This document shows positions 22,775 to 33,409 of a stretch of 64,000 nucleotides of DNA, piece after piece. Below the pieces are notes generated by a model, which saw only the letters and a list, made by a program, of their open reading frames with translations, had not been told where the DNA came from and did no database searches. A program made the position numbers and the translations under genes. Position 1 is the first letter of the stretch, and each line of letters begins with the position of its first letter. Origin of the DNA: Colletes latitarsis (lineage: Eukaryota; Arthropoda; Insecta; Hymenoptera; Colletidae); contig NW_027488369.1 in the NCBI RefSeq assembly GCF_051014445.1, forward strand, positions 12,852,001 to 12,916,000, in the 5' to 3' direction.

Positions 22775-23289
22775 TCGTGGGGAAAATCTTCGAAAGACTC
22801 CCTCCCACCTCCTTGGGGAGAGGTGGGAGGGGTGTGTGGGATTCCCCGCGCCCGTACAACGACAGGCGCGGGACCTACCCACTAAAAACCCCACGGTGAC
22901 CCTTCGGCACGCTTTGGGAGGATACCGGGAATCGCTCGAAGCATTCTTCCGGTATCCTCCCCGTGCCCGCGCTTTCGCGCCCATCCCCCGGGGGGACAAT
23001 CGGTCCCCCCAGTAGACACACAGCCTCATAGCGGCGGGACGGGGCCACTCCATCCCGCCGCTATCCGTCCCGGGGCCGCGTTTAGTGGCGGCTGCGAGCC
23101 CCAACTCGCAACCGCCCGCGACCCCGTTTCCACCCCTCGGCGGCCGGGCGTTCATCGCCGCACCAGACCGCCGAGGGTGCCTCCCCTTGCGTTGGACCGG
23201 TAGGGGGAGGCACTCCTACCCCCAACCGGTCCGACCCGGCGCCGCCTGGCGGGAGGAGGGTCCCCTCAGGACCCCCCTCCCAGCCTAGG
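22774..23289 (-). promoter_or_regulatory. Element 2 3' UTR with conserved hairpins
   Basis: This 516-bp 3' UTR is the counterpart of that of element 1 and retains its strong inverted repeats. One example is the terminal pair CCTCCCACCTC (22801-22811) with its complement at 22820-22830. It carries three bases (TTG in element sense) missing from element 1. A recognition role for the RT is inferred from related elements. Confidence 0.8.
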
Positions 23290-26200
23290 TCATCCGCCAC
23301 GCCGAGGCGGCCGCCCGCGACGCCTCGCGACCGGGCGACGACCTCGGGCCACCGCACGAGCGCGAGCTTCAGCGCGCCGCTGAAGCTCGCGCTCCCTCCC
23401 CGCGGCCTCCTTCTGCAACATTACGTTCTCGCAGAAGGAGGCCACGGCCCTCCACTTCTCCTCGCTGCCGAGCATGGCGCGCACCACGCCCGGCAGCGAG
23501 ACATCCCGCCCGACAACGCCGACCAGGACACGGCGCTCCCCCTCCCACGCGGGGCATACCTCCAGGGTATGATCCGCCGTGTCCTGCTCAGCGTCGCAGT
23601 GGCAGCAACGCGCCGTCGGCTCCTTCCCTATCCGGCACAGGTATCTTCCGAAGCTGCCATGCCCGGAAAATACCTGTGCCAGCCGGTAGGTGAGGCTGCC
23701 ATGGCCTCTGTCCAGCCACTCCTTCAGGAGCGGCCGAACAGCCCCGACAGTCCGGTGCCCCGCGGTTGGCAGAGCCAGCCGCTCCTGCCACGCGAGCAAC
23801 ACGGACTGCCGGGCCTGGCGCTTCAAATCGCCCCAAGCAGGTTCCTGCCCGCCCGGGACCGCCCCCACCCCCGCGCGACGGTCGACGCGGTGCCGGTACA
23901 TCACCGCGTGCGACCGCGCGAGCAGGTCCATGGGCGGCATCCCCGCTAGAACCGTCGCCGCCTCATGTGACATGGTCCGATACCCGCGGACGACCCTGAG
24001 CGCCATGCGCCTCTGCACCCGACGCAGCATAGTCATGCTGCGCCGGGAGGCAGCCAGGTCGTCCGCCCAGACGGGGGCCCCGTATAGGGCCACCGACTGG
24101 ACCATTGCCACATAGAGGCGACGAACTCGGCCCGCCGGGCCCCCCAGGTTGGGCAGGATCCGGCCCAGAGCCGCAACCATCCTTTCCAACCGGGGGACCA
24201 GGCAGCGGAAATGCTTCTCGAAACGCCAGTGGCTATCGAGGATCAGCCCCAGATACCTGATCTGGGGCTTCACCTCGATGTCAGCCCCACCCACCCGAAT
24301 CAGAGGGGGTGGCGGATCCTGCCGAGGTGAATGAAACGCAATCACCTCGGTCTTATGGACCGCCACCGTCATCCCCATCCCCCTGATCCGGTCGACGACG
24401 CGTTGCGACCCCTCCTCCGCGCGACGCATGGCCCTCCCCCAGTGCGCCCCGACGGCCAGCACCAGTGTGTCATCCGCATAACACACCGTGCTGACGCCGT
24501 CGGGGAGGCCGGCCCGCAACACCGAGTCGTACGCGATGTTCCACAGGAGTGGCCCGAGGACCGACCCCTGCGGAACACCGCAGTACACCTCCCTCCGCAT
24601 ATCACCATCCCGGCCCGGATACTCGATCCACCTGCCGCGGAGATAATCCCCGACGACCGCCCTGAGACAAGGGGGGACTCGATGATATTCGAGCCCCCTC
24701 CTTATCTCTTCCCAGGGGAGGGTGTTAAAGGCATTGGCAATATCCAAGGATATTGCCAATGCCACCCCTCCCCGGGAGACGGCCGCCTCCGAGAGGGCCC
24801 TCACACGACCTATCGCGTCGATAGTCGATCGGCCCCCCCGGAAACCGAACTGGCAGTCGGCCAGACCGGGATCACCCCGCGACAGGTGCTCGACGAGGCG
24901 GGCAGCAATCACACGCTCGAAGAGCTTGCCCACCTCGTCGAGGAGACAAATGGGCCGGTATGCGGAGGGAGACTCCGCGGGCCGACCCTCCTTCCGGAGG
25001 AGGACCATCCTCGCCACCTTCCAACTGGGGGGGAATCGCCCGTCCCTCAGGCAGCGGTCGAACAACCGCCTGAGGTCGGCCCCAAGGACGCCCTGGGTCA
25101 AGACCCAAACCCGGCCGGGCACACCATCCGGACCCGGGGCCGTGTTACGAACCCCGAGCCGTCTGATGGCCGCTGCCAGCTCCTCCTGCGTGACCCCCAG
25201 CTCGGCCGTCCACTCCACTGGGACAGCCGCCGCCGCCGGAGGACGCGGTCCCCTCTCCCCAATTGGGAAGAGTGTATTGACCACGTCCTCCAGCAGCCGG
25301 GGGTCAAGACCCTCGGTGACGGGGGGCGCCCACGGGCGGAGCTTATTCAGCACCACCTTATATGGGCGCCCCCATGGATCGTCATCAAGGGTCTGGAGGA
25401 GCTCCTTCCATGCCTGGGTCTTGGCCCGTTTGATGGCGACCTGCAGAGCAACCCGCGCCACGCGGTATGCTCCATACAGGTCATCAGCTGCCCTCGCTCG
25501 CGCCACGCCGTCGCCTGTACGTTGACGACGGCGCGCGCGGGTGTACTGGCGTCGGGCGCGGACAGTCGCGACTCGCAACTCCGCGATCGCGTCCGACCAC
25601 CAGTACACCGCCCGGCGAGGAGAAGCCCGCCCGACCCGAGGCATCGCCGCGTCGCAAATACCCGCGACCAATGCTCCGAGCCGGGCGACCTCCTCCTCTA
25701 TGCTCGGCAACTCGGCTGCTCCCTGCGGCCAAGTTGCAGCGAGGGCAGCTGCCATCAGGGCGTCCTTGTCCAGGCGCCGAAGCGCCCAGCGGCGTGGTGG
25801 GGTGCCACGCAGGCGGCCGTGTCGGGATGCACTCGCGGCGGCAGAGACCTCCATCCGGATGTACCGGTGATCGGAGAGTGTCTCTGCCCCCGCGACCACG
25901 TGCCAACCCGACACCATGCGCACGGCGTTGGGGGTCGCGAATCCAACATCCACGATGGACCCCCCATATCGCCGCACGCATGTGTGCTCCGACCCCCGGT
26001 TCAATACCCGGAGGTCGAGCCCCGCCGCCCAATCGCCCAGGATCCCGCCGCGAACGGAGGTCCTGGGGGATCCCCAAGCCACCGACTTGGCATTAAAATC
26101 CCCCAGGACCAGCACCGGCCGGGCCGCGTAGCGCTGCACGCATGCCGCGACCTCGGCCAAGTACAGCTCGAACGCAGCGTGACCGCTACGGGGCGAAATG

Positions 26201-26472
26201 TAGCACCCCACCACAGCGACTCCCCCCCAGTCCACGGCGACGAATCCCCGACCGCGCTCCAACAAGGAGAACGGTGGGGACCCGTCGCCCCCTCCCCATA
26301 CCGTCGCCACCAAGCCATCCGCGTCGCCCACCCAATGAGGGTGATCAGGGACGCGGTACGGCTCGGCGGCGACCGCCAGGCCAACCCCCCACTCCGCGAG
26401 GACTTGGGACATCAAGTCCTGTGCCGCGCGGCAGTGGTTGAGGTTGGCCTGGAGGAGGAGGCGGGGCGGCAT
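23290..26472 (-). CDS. ORF2: APE endonuclease / reverse transcriptase (element 2, intact)
   Basis: The protein has 1060 aa and begins at the ATG that overlaps the ORF1 stop. It would nick satellite DNA and reverse-transcribe element RNA at the nick. Residues 1 to about 230 form the APE-type endonuclease (QANLNHC, GDFNA 124-128, SDH 200-202). A basic linker follows; it includes Arg325, which is a stop in element 1. The RT domain has GPDG from 447, a YRPI-containing block, FGFRGGRST, Asp577 of motif A, GVPQGSVLGPLLWN from 632, YADD 665-668 and an RYLGL block. The C-terminal CCHC finger uses Cys956, Cys959, His968 and Cys973, and a basic Arg-rich tail ends the protein. No RNase H domain is evident. 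Length and domain order fit R1-clade ORF2 proteins. The frame is fully open, so activity is possible but unproven. Confidence 0.95.
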   Translation of the reverse strand: MPPRLLLQANLNHCRAAQDLMSQVLAEWGVGLAVAAEPYRVPDHPHWVGDADGLVATVWGGGDGSPPFSLLERGRGFVAVDWGGVAVVGCYISPRSGHAAFELYLAEVAACVQRYAARPVLVLGDFNAKSVAWGSPRTSVRGGILGDWAAGLDLRVLNRGSEHTCVRRYGGSIVDVGFATPNAVRMVSGWHVVAGAETLSDHRYIRMEVSAAASASRHGRLRGTPPRRWALRRLDKDALMAAALAATWPQGAAELPSIEEEVARLGALVAGICDAAMPRVGRASPRRAVYWWSDAIAELRVATVRARRQYTRARRRQRTGDGVARARAADDLYGAYRVARVALQVAIKRAKTQAWKELLQTLDDDPWGRPYKVVLNKLRPWAPPVTEGLDPRLLEDVVNTLFPIGERGPRPPAAAAVPVEWTAELGVTQEELAAAIRRLGVRNTAPGPDGVPGRVWVLTQGVLGADLRRLFDRCLRDGRFPPSWKVARMVLLRKEGRPAESPSAYRPICLLDEVGKLFERVIAARLVEHLSRGDPGLADCQFGFRGGRSTIDAIGRVRALSEAAVSRGGVALAISLDIANAFNTLPWEEIRRGLEYHRVPPCLRAVVGDYLRGRWIEYPGRDGDMRREVYCGVPQGSVLGPLLWNIAYDSVLRAGLPDGVSTVCYADDTLVLAVGAHWGRAMRRAEEGSQRVVDRIRGMGMTVAVHKTEVIAFHSPRQDPPPPLIRVGGADIEVKPQIRYLGLILDSHWRFEKHFRCLVPRLERMVAALGRILPNLGGPAGRVRRLYVAMVQSVALYGAPVWADDLAASRRSMTMLRRVQRRMALRVVRGYRTMSHEAATVLAGMPPMDLLARSHAVMYRHRVDRRAGVGAVPGGQEPAWGDLKRQARQSVLLAWQERLALPTAGHRTVGAVRPLLKEWLDRGHGSLTYRLAQVFSGHGSFGRYLCRIGKEPTARCCHCDAEQDTADHTLEVCPAWEGERRVLVGVVGRDVSLPGVVRAMLGSEEKWRAVASFCENVMLQKEAAGRERELQRRAEARARAVARGRRPVARRRGRPPRRGG

Positions 26473-26474
26473 TA
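26470..26474 (-). promoter_or_regulatory. TAATG stop-start overlap between ORF1 and ORF2 (element 2)
   Basis: On the - strand the ORF1 stop TAA (26474-26472) shares its last base with the ORF2 ATG (26472-26470). The arrangement is identical to that of element 1, which supports translational coupling as in SART1. Confidence 0.85.
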
Positions 26475-28349
26475 ATTAATGGCCGCGCCAGCCTCCTCCC
26501 GGCCGTCCGTCCCCGTAGCACCGTCCACCTCCATGGAGGACGATGCCACCGCCCTCGGCACCGGAGCCGGTGCAGCCCGCCTCTTCCTCTCCTTCCGGGA
26601 GGGGGGGGAGCACTTCTTGCTCCCCACCCTGTGATCGGCTGGCCTCCCCATGTCCGCACACAGCGGGCAGTGGGGGGCCGCCGAGCACTGGCTCGCACGG
26701 TGCTCTTTGGCACCGCAGCGGTAACACTGACCGCTGCGGTCCACCGGCGAGGTGCACCACTGCCTCACGTGCCCCAATTCGAGGCAGCGGTGACACTGGA
26801 GCGGGCGCGGCGCGAGGATTTCCACTCGCGCCGAAACCCACCCCACCAACACCCTCCCGGATTCCGCCACCTTACGGGCGGCGGAGAGGGGGCACCGGGC
26901 CCACACCGACCCGAGGCCGGAGGGCGACCTGCGGATCTCTCCGATCCGCAGGTCCTCCACAGGACAGTCCCCCGCCCTCGCAAGGGCACGGGACACATCC
27001 TGTGCGCTGACCGAGTCGTCCAGCCCACAAACGCGCATCTCCGTGCGCTTCGTGGGCCGGGCGACCCGGACACCTCGCTCGCCCAGCTGCTCCCGGAGCC
27101 TCTGGGCGAGAAGATCCGCCTTCGCGCCGCCTTCTGCACCGGGGATCTCCAGCAAGAGACCCCCGGTCACGGCCCTCTTCGCCCTCACGGAGGCGATGCC
27201 TAGCTCTTCCAGGGAGATATTCTCCCTGGCGAGCCGCATCGCCTCCGCGAGGGTCAGGTCGCCCCCCTGCGCAACGGTCAGCGTCACCGCTGCCGTTTTT
27301 GGGGGACGACCTGGTCGTGCCTTCCCGACCTTCGCGGCCTTTACCTTGGCCGCCGGCGGCGGAGGCGGAGGCTGCGGTTGCGAGGCCTTCCTCGCCGCCC
27401 GCTTCGCCTTCCGCCCCACCACCTCACTCCACGCCACCCCCCCTTGGGAGGGTGCCGTGGACGACGCGACCACCGCGACCACGGGTACACCACCCCCCTT
27501 GGGGGTCGCGACCCGGGGCCCTGGTGCCGCAACGCTGGGCGGAGCCTTCACTCCGCCCTTCTTTGCCTTCCCCGACTGTACCGGAACAGGTCGGGGAGGC
27601 ACCGCCTTCCTGCTGACCGCTCTTCCGGCGAGGAGCTCCTCCCGGAAGGCGGCCAGCTTGCCATCAATCATGTCCCCAATCCTCCTCAGAAGATCGTCTT
27701 CTGAGGAGGACGGGGACTTCTTCACGGGCGGAGTGCGGGTGGAGGGGCCCGCGGTGCCCCGCACCACTGCCGCCGCACTCCGCTTATTTACCTCCGCCGA
27801 GGGACGCGGCGGTGGAGGAGGAGGGAGGATGGGAGGGAGAGCCGCGCTGTTCCACAGCGCCTCTGCCCTCCTCCTCCCCTGTCGCTCCTCCTCCAACAGG
27901 AGCTGCAGACGGGCGTTCCGCCCTCTGAGCTCCCGCGCCGCCTCCCTCATTTCCGCCGCCGCGGCCTTCAGGGCCTCCGCGCCACCGCTTTTCTGCCCCT
28001 TAAAGGCGCAGGCAGCGGCGACTTTCTCCACCCGCCTCAGGGACGAGGAGATCCTCTCCGATATCTCCTCGGTCACCTCGTCCCTGAGGCAACTCAGCCT
28101 CACCGACGGGCTCATCGCCCCGCCCACCTCGACGACGGCCTGCCCCGTCCTCTTCCTCTTAGAGCCTATGTGGCTCGTGCTGGAGGAGAAGGACGAGACC
28201 GACGCCGTCTCGTCGTCCTCCTCCACCCTCCACGAAGCCGGACCTGGCGCTGAGTGGGGCGCGAGCGCCGCCACCCTAACCCCAACCCCGTCTCCGTCCT
28301 CCCCAACCGACAAAACCCGCCCCATCCCCATTTTATTTTCTGAGTCCAT
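26472..28349 (-). CDS. ORF1: Gag-like zinc-knuckle RNP protein (element 2)
   Basis: The protein has 625 aa from its first in-frame ATG (28349-28347); the frame extends 12 codons further upstream only through a GTG. It is the counterpart of the element 1 ORF1 and has the same length. It shares the basic KRKR patch (about 64-67), the probable coiled coil (about 88-165), the Pro/Ala/Lys-rich middle and three CCHC knuckles (519-532, 542-555, 561-580). Differences from element 1 are few. They include changes flanking the start codon, a Gly/Ser change, His-Pro-Leu versus Gln-Pro-Pro in the Pro-rich segment, and Gln/Pro within the third knuckle outside its ligands. The expected role is to coat element RNA and help localise the RNP to the nuclear target. 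Confidence 0.9.
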   Translation of the reverse strand: MDSENKMGMGRVLSVGEDGDGVGVRVAALAPHSAPGPASWRVEEDDETASVSSFSSSTSHIGSKRKRTGQAVVEVGGAMSPSVRLSCLRDEVTEEISERISSSLRRVEKVAAACAFKGQKSGGAEALKAAAAEMREAARELRGRNARLQLLLEEERQGRRRAEALWNSAALPPILPPPPPPRPSAEVNKRSAAAVVRGTAGPSTRTPPVKKSPSSSEDDLLRRIGDMIDGKLAAFREELLAGRAVSRKAVPPRPVPVQSGKAKKGGVKAPPSVAAPGPRVATPKGGGVPVVAVVASSTAPSQGGVAWSEVVGRKAKRAARKASQPQPPPPPPAAKVKAAKVGKARPGRPPKTAAVTLTVAQGGDLTLAEAMRLARENISLEELGIASVRAKRAVTGGLLLEIPGAEGGAKADLLAQRLREQLGERGVRVARPTKRTEMRVCGLDDSVSAQDVSRALARAGDCPVEDLRIGEIRRSPSGLGSVWARCPLSAARKVAESGRVLVGWVSARVEILAPRPLQCHRCLELGHVRQWCTSPVDRSGQCYRCGAKEHRASQCSAAPHCPLCADMGRPADHRVGSKKCSPPSRKERKRRAAPAPVPRAVASSSMEVDGATGTDGREEAGAAIN

Positions 28350-28748
28350 AAGAATCCCACGAGATGGTCGGAAATAAAGGTCCACCCGGGCAGAGCCGCC
28401 TTACCCGGGTAAGCCTAATACTCCGGGGGTTCGGCAGGTTCCCCGGAGGTGGTCGCTTGGGATTGGGCCTTCTCCCCCAACCATGCATCCCATCGCCGCG
28501 CACCATAGCTTAGGATTGGAGGGCGATTTTATAGAGTCGCCATACTCGTGGCCCAGGCGGTTAAGCCAAGACCCCCGTTCCTCCTGCCGTCACGTACCAT
28601 TCACAAAACCAATAGGGAATTGTGAATGGGTCGTTGTGACGACCAACAGGAGGCTTACGGTGTGTGTATGACTCGGGTACCCCGGGTTCGTTAAGCCCGT
28701 ACTGCAGCTGAAAGGCTGGCAGCCCCTGAGGGTCCAGCCCCTGAGGGT
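28350..28748 (-). promoter_or_regulatory. Element 2 5' UTR
   Basis: This 399-bp leader equals the 384-bp leader of element 1 plus a 15-bp terminal duplication. The TATAAAA, the long stem-loop and the CTTACCCGGGTAAG palindrome of element 1 are conserved. A C-to-T change near the ORF1 start shortens the upstream frame that begins at the ATG equivalent to 12339. Confidence 0.7.
28719..28748 (-). repeat. 15-bp tandem duplication at the extreme 5' end of element 2
   Basis: CAGCCCCTGAGGGT occurs twice (28720-28733 and 28735-28748) with a 15-bp period, directly against the target-site duplication. Element 1 has a single copy at its 5' end. Such 5'-end duplications can arise when reverse transcription finishes by template jumping or slippage. 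Confidence 0.88.
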
Positions 28749-28762
28749 ATTCTTCACATACT
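28749..28762 (-). repeat. Target-site duplication at the 5' end of element 2
   Basis: ATTCTTCACATACT directly follows the element and repeats 22727-22740. The satellite then resumes with TGTTGAACGGATTCTGGG. Confidence 0.93.
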
Positions 28763-28930
28763 TGTTGAACGGATTCTGGGTTTTTTCTGGTTTGGATCAC
28801 GTAGTAGTGTGGTACCACACTGAAACAGTCCATTAAACCTGGTTTCGCTCAATATTTTAGAGCATAACGCATGTTACGTCTAGGTTAGGTCTGGGATTTG
28901 CTCTCATCAGGCTCATTCTTTCGCATATTT

Positions 28931-31700
28931 CTCATACTTGATGGCTAGATCCTGGGCTGTTTCTGGATTGCATCACGTAGTAATGTGGTACCACGCTGAA
29001 GCAGTCAATTAAACCTGATTTCGATCAATATTTTAGAGGATAACGCAAGTTAGGTCTGGGATAGGTCTAGGATTTGCCTTCATCAGGCTCTTACTTTCGC
29101 ATATTTCTCATACTTGATGGCTAGATCCTGGGCTGTTTCTGGATTGCATCACGTAGTAATGTGGTACCACGCTGAAACAGTCAATTAAACCTGATTTCGA
29201 TCAATATTTTAGAGGATAACGCATGTTAGGTCAAGGTTAGGTCTAAGATTTGCCCTCATCAGGCTCACAGTTTCGCGTTTTTCACATACTTGTTGAACAG
29301 ATCCTGGGTTTTTTCTGGTTTGGATCACGTAGTAATGTGGTACCACACTGAAACAGTCCATTAAACCTGGTTTCGCTCAATATTTTAGGGGATAACGCAT
29401 GTCAGGTCTAGGTTAGGTCTGGGATTTGCTGTCATCAGGCTCATTCTTTCGCGCATTTCTCATACTTGATGGCTAGATCCTGGGCTTTTTCTAGATTGCA
29501 TCACGTAGTAATGTAGTACCACACTGTAACAGTCAATGAAACCAGGTTTCCATCAATATTTTAGAAGACAACGCAAGTTAGGTCTAGGTAAGGCCTGAGA
29601 TTTTCACTGATCAGACTCATACTTTCGCATTCTTCACATACTTGTTGAACGGATCCTCGGTTTTTTCTGGTTTGGATCACGTAGTAATGTGGTTCCACAC
29701 TGAAACATTCAATTAAACCTGGTTTCCATCAATATCTTAGAGGACAACGCATGTTAGGTCTGGGATAGGTCTGGGATTTGCCCTCATCAGGCTCATACTT
29801 TCGTATATTTCTCATACTTCATGGCTAGATCCTGGGCTATTTCTGGATTGGATCACGTAGTAAAGTGGTACCACACTGAAACATTCAATGAAACCTGGTC
29901 TGGATAAATATTTTAGAGGATAACGCATCTTAGGTCTGGGTTAGGTCTAGGATTTGCCCTCATCAGGCTCATACTTTCGCATATTGCTCATACTTCATGG
30001 CTAGATCCTGGGCTGTTTCTGGATTGCATCACGTAGTAATGGGGTACCACGCTGAAACAGTCAATTAAACCTGATTTCGATCAATATTTTAGAGGATAAC
30101 GCAAGTTAGGTCTGGGATAGGTCTAGGATTTGCCCTCATCAGGCTCTTACTTTCGCATATTTCTCATACTTCATGGCTAGATCCTGGGCTATTTCTGGAT
30201 TGGATCACGTAGTAAAGTGGTACCACACTGAAACATTCAATGAAACCTGGTCTGGATAAATATTTTAGAGGATAACGCATGTTAGGTCTAGGTTAGGCCT
30301 GGGATTTGACCTCATCAGACTCATACTTTCGCATTCTTCGCATACTTGTTGAACGGATCCTGGGTTTTTTCTGGTTTTGATCACGTAGTAATGAGGTACC
30401 ACAATGAAACATTCAATTAAACCTGGTCTTGATAAAAATTTTACAGAATAACGCATGTTAGGTCTGGGTTAGGTCTAGGATTTGCCCTCATCAGGATCAT
30501 ACTTCCGCATATTTCTCATACTTCATGGCTAGATCCTGGGCTATTTCTGGATTGGATCACGTAGTAATGTGGTACCACACTGAAACAGTCAATTAAACCT
30601 GGTTTCGATCAATATTTTAGAGAATAAATCATGTTAGGTCTAGGTTAGGTCTGGGATTTGCTCTCATAAGGCTCATTCTTTCGCATATTTCTCATACTTG
30701 ATGGCTAGATCCTGGGCTGTTTCTGGATTGCATCACGTAGTAATGTGGTACCACGCTGAAACAGTCAATTAAACCTGATTTCGATCAATATTTTAGAGGA
30801 TAACGCAAGTTAGGTCTGGGATAGGTCTAGGATTTGCCCTCATCAGGCTCTTACTTTCGCATATTTCTCATACTTGATGGCTAGATCCTGGGCTGTTTCT
30901 GGATTGCATCACGTAGTAATGTGTACCACGCTGAAACAGTCAATTAAACCTGATTTCGATCAATATTTTAGAGGATAACGCATGTTAGGTCAAGGTTAGG
31001 TCTAAGATTTGCCCTCATCAGGCTCACAGTTTCGCGTTTTTCACATACTTGTTGAACAGATCCTGGGTTTTTTCTGGTTTGGATCACGTAGTAATGTGGT
31101 ACCACACTGAAACAGTCCATTAAACCTGGTTTCGCTCAATATTTTAGGGGATAACGCATGTCAGGTCTAGGTTAGGTCTGGGATTTGCTGTCATCAGGCT
31201 CATTCTTTCGCGCATTTCTCATACTTGATGGCTAGATCCTGGGCTTTTTCTAGATTGCATCACGTAGTAATGTAGTACCACACTGTAACAGTCAATGAAA
31301 CCAGGTTTCCATCAATATTTTAGAAGACAACGCAAGTTAGGTCTAGGTAAGGCCTGAGATTTTCACTGATCAGACTCATACTTTCGCATTCTTCACATAC
31401 TTGTTGAACGGATCCTCGGTTTTTTCTGGTTTGGACCACGTAGTAATGTGGTTCCACACTGAAACATTCAATTAAACCTGGTTTCCATCAATATCTTAGA
31501 GGACAACGCATGTTAGGTCTGGGATAGGTCTGGGATTTGCCCTCATCAGGCTCATACTTTCGTATATTTCTCATACTTCATGGCTAGATCCTGGGCTATT
31601 TCTGGATTGGATCACGTAGTAAAGTGGTACCACACTGAAACATTCAATGAAACCTGGTCTGGATAAATATTTTAGAGGATAACGCATCTTAGGTGTGGGT
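28931..31700. repeat. 10-monomer higher-order duplication (about 1760 bp)
   Basis: The block starting near 28931 recurs near 30691, offset by 1760 bp and then by 1759 bp after a single-base deletion in ATGTGTACCACG (about 30920). Shared private variants include AGGTCAAGGTTAGG, GATCCTCGG, GTGGTTCCACAC and CACTGTAACAGTC. Confidence 0.8.
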
Positions 31701-33409
31701 TAGGTCTAAGATTTGCCCTCATCAGGCTCACAGATTAGCGTTTTTCACATACTTGTTGAACAGATCCTGGGTTTTTTCTGGTTTGGATCACGAAGTAGTG
31801 TGGTACCACACTGAAACAGTCCATTAAACCTGGTTTCGCTCAATATTTTAGAGGATAATGCATGTTAGGTCTAGGTTAGGTCGGGATTTGCTCTCATCAG
31901 GCTCATTCTTTCGCATATTTCTCATACTTGATGGCTACATCCTGGGCTTTTTCTGGTTTGGATCACGTAGTAATGTGGTTCCACACTGAAACATTCAATT
32001 AAACCTGGTTTCCATCAATATCTTAGAGGACAACGCATGTTAGGTCCGGGATAGGTCTGGGATTTGCCCTCATCAGGCTCATACTTTCGTATATTTCTCA
32101 TACTTCATGGCTAGATCCTGGGCTATTTCTGGATTGGATCACGTAGTAAAGTGGTACCACAATGAAACATTCAATTAAACCTGGTCTTGATAAAAATTTT
32201 ACAGAATAACGCATGTTAGGTCTGGGTTAGGTCTAGGATTTGCACTCATCAGGCTCATACTTTCGCATATTTCTCATACTTCATGGCTAGATCCTGGGCT
32301 ATTTCTGGATTGGATCACGTAGTAATGTGGTACCACACTGAAACAGTCAATTAAACCAGGTTTCGATCAATATTTTAGAGAATAATTCATGTTAGGTCTA
32401 GGTTAGGTCTGGGATTTGCTCTCATCAGGCTCATTCTTTCGCATATTTTTCATACATGTAGAACAGATCCTAGGTTTTTTCTGTTTTGGATCACGTAGTA
32501 ATGAAGTACAACACTGAAACAGTCAATTAAACCTGGTTTCCATTAATATTTTACAGAATAACGCATGTTAGGTCTGGGTTAGGTCTAGGATTTGCCCTCA
32601 TCAGGCTCATACTTTCGCATATTTCTCATACTTCATGGCTAGATCCTGGGCTATTTCTGGATTGGATCACGTAGTAATGTGGTACCACACTGAAACAGTC
32701 AATTAAACCAGGTTTCGATCAATATTTTAGAGAATAATTCATGTTAGGTCTAGGTTAGGTCTGGGATTTGCTCTCATCAGGCTCATTCTTTCGCATATTT
32801 CTCATACATGTAGAACAGATCCTGGGTTTTTTCTGTTTTGGATCACGTAGTAATAAAGTACAACACTGAAACAGTCAATTAAACCTGGTTTCCATTAATA
32901 TTTTACAGAATAACGCATGTTAGGTCTGGGTTAGGTCTAGGATTTGCCCTCATCAGGCTCATACTTTCGCATATTTCTCATACTTCATGGCTAGATGCTG
33001 GGCTTTTTCTGGATTGCATCACGTAGTAATGAAGTACAACACTGAAACAGTCAATTAAACCTGGTTTCGATCAATATTTTAGAGAATAATTCATGTTAGG
33101 TCTAGGTTAGGTCTGGGATTTGCTCTCATCAGGCTCATTCTTTCGCATATTTCTCATACTTGATGGCTGGATCCTGGGCATTTTCTGGATTGCATCACGT
33201 AGTAATGAAGTACAACACTGAAACAGTCAATTAAACCTGGTTTCGATCAATATTTTAGAGAATAATTCATGTTAGGTCTAGGTTAGGTCTGGGATTTGCG
33301 CTCATCAGGCTCATTCTTTCGCATATTTCTCATACTTGATGGCTAGATCCTGGGCTTATTCTGGATTGCATCACGTAGTAATGAAGTACAACACTGAAAC
33401 AGTCAATTA

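Larger units (their letters stand above)
22741..28748 (-). mobile_element. Element 2: full-length R1-clade-like non-LTR retrotransposon with both ORFs open
   Basis: This 6008-bp copy lies in reverse orientation and has the same architecture as element 1. The 26-bp length difference is fully accounted for by a 15-bp duplication at the 5' end, three bases in the 3' UTR and eight more A residues. Both reading frames are uninterrupted, so it is a candidate autonomous copy. Its predicted proteins are about 99% identical to those of element 1 by eye. The 14-bp target duplication and an uninterrupted paralogue at 38.8 kb fix its ends exactly. It uses a different monomer position, and the opposite strand, from element 1. 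Confidence 0.96.
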
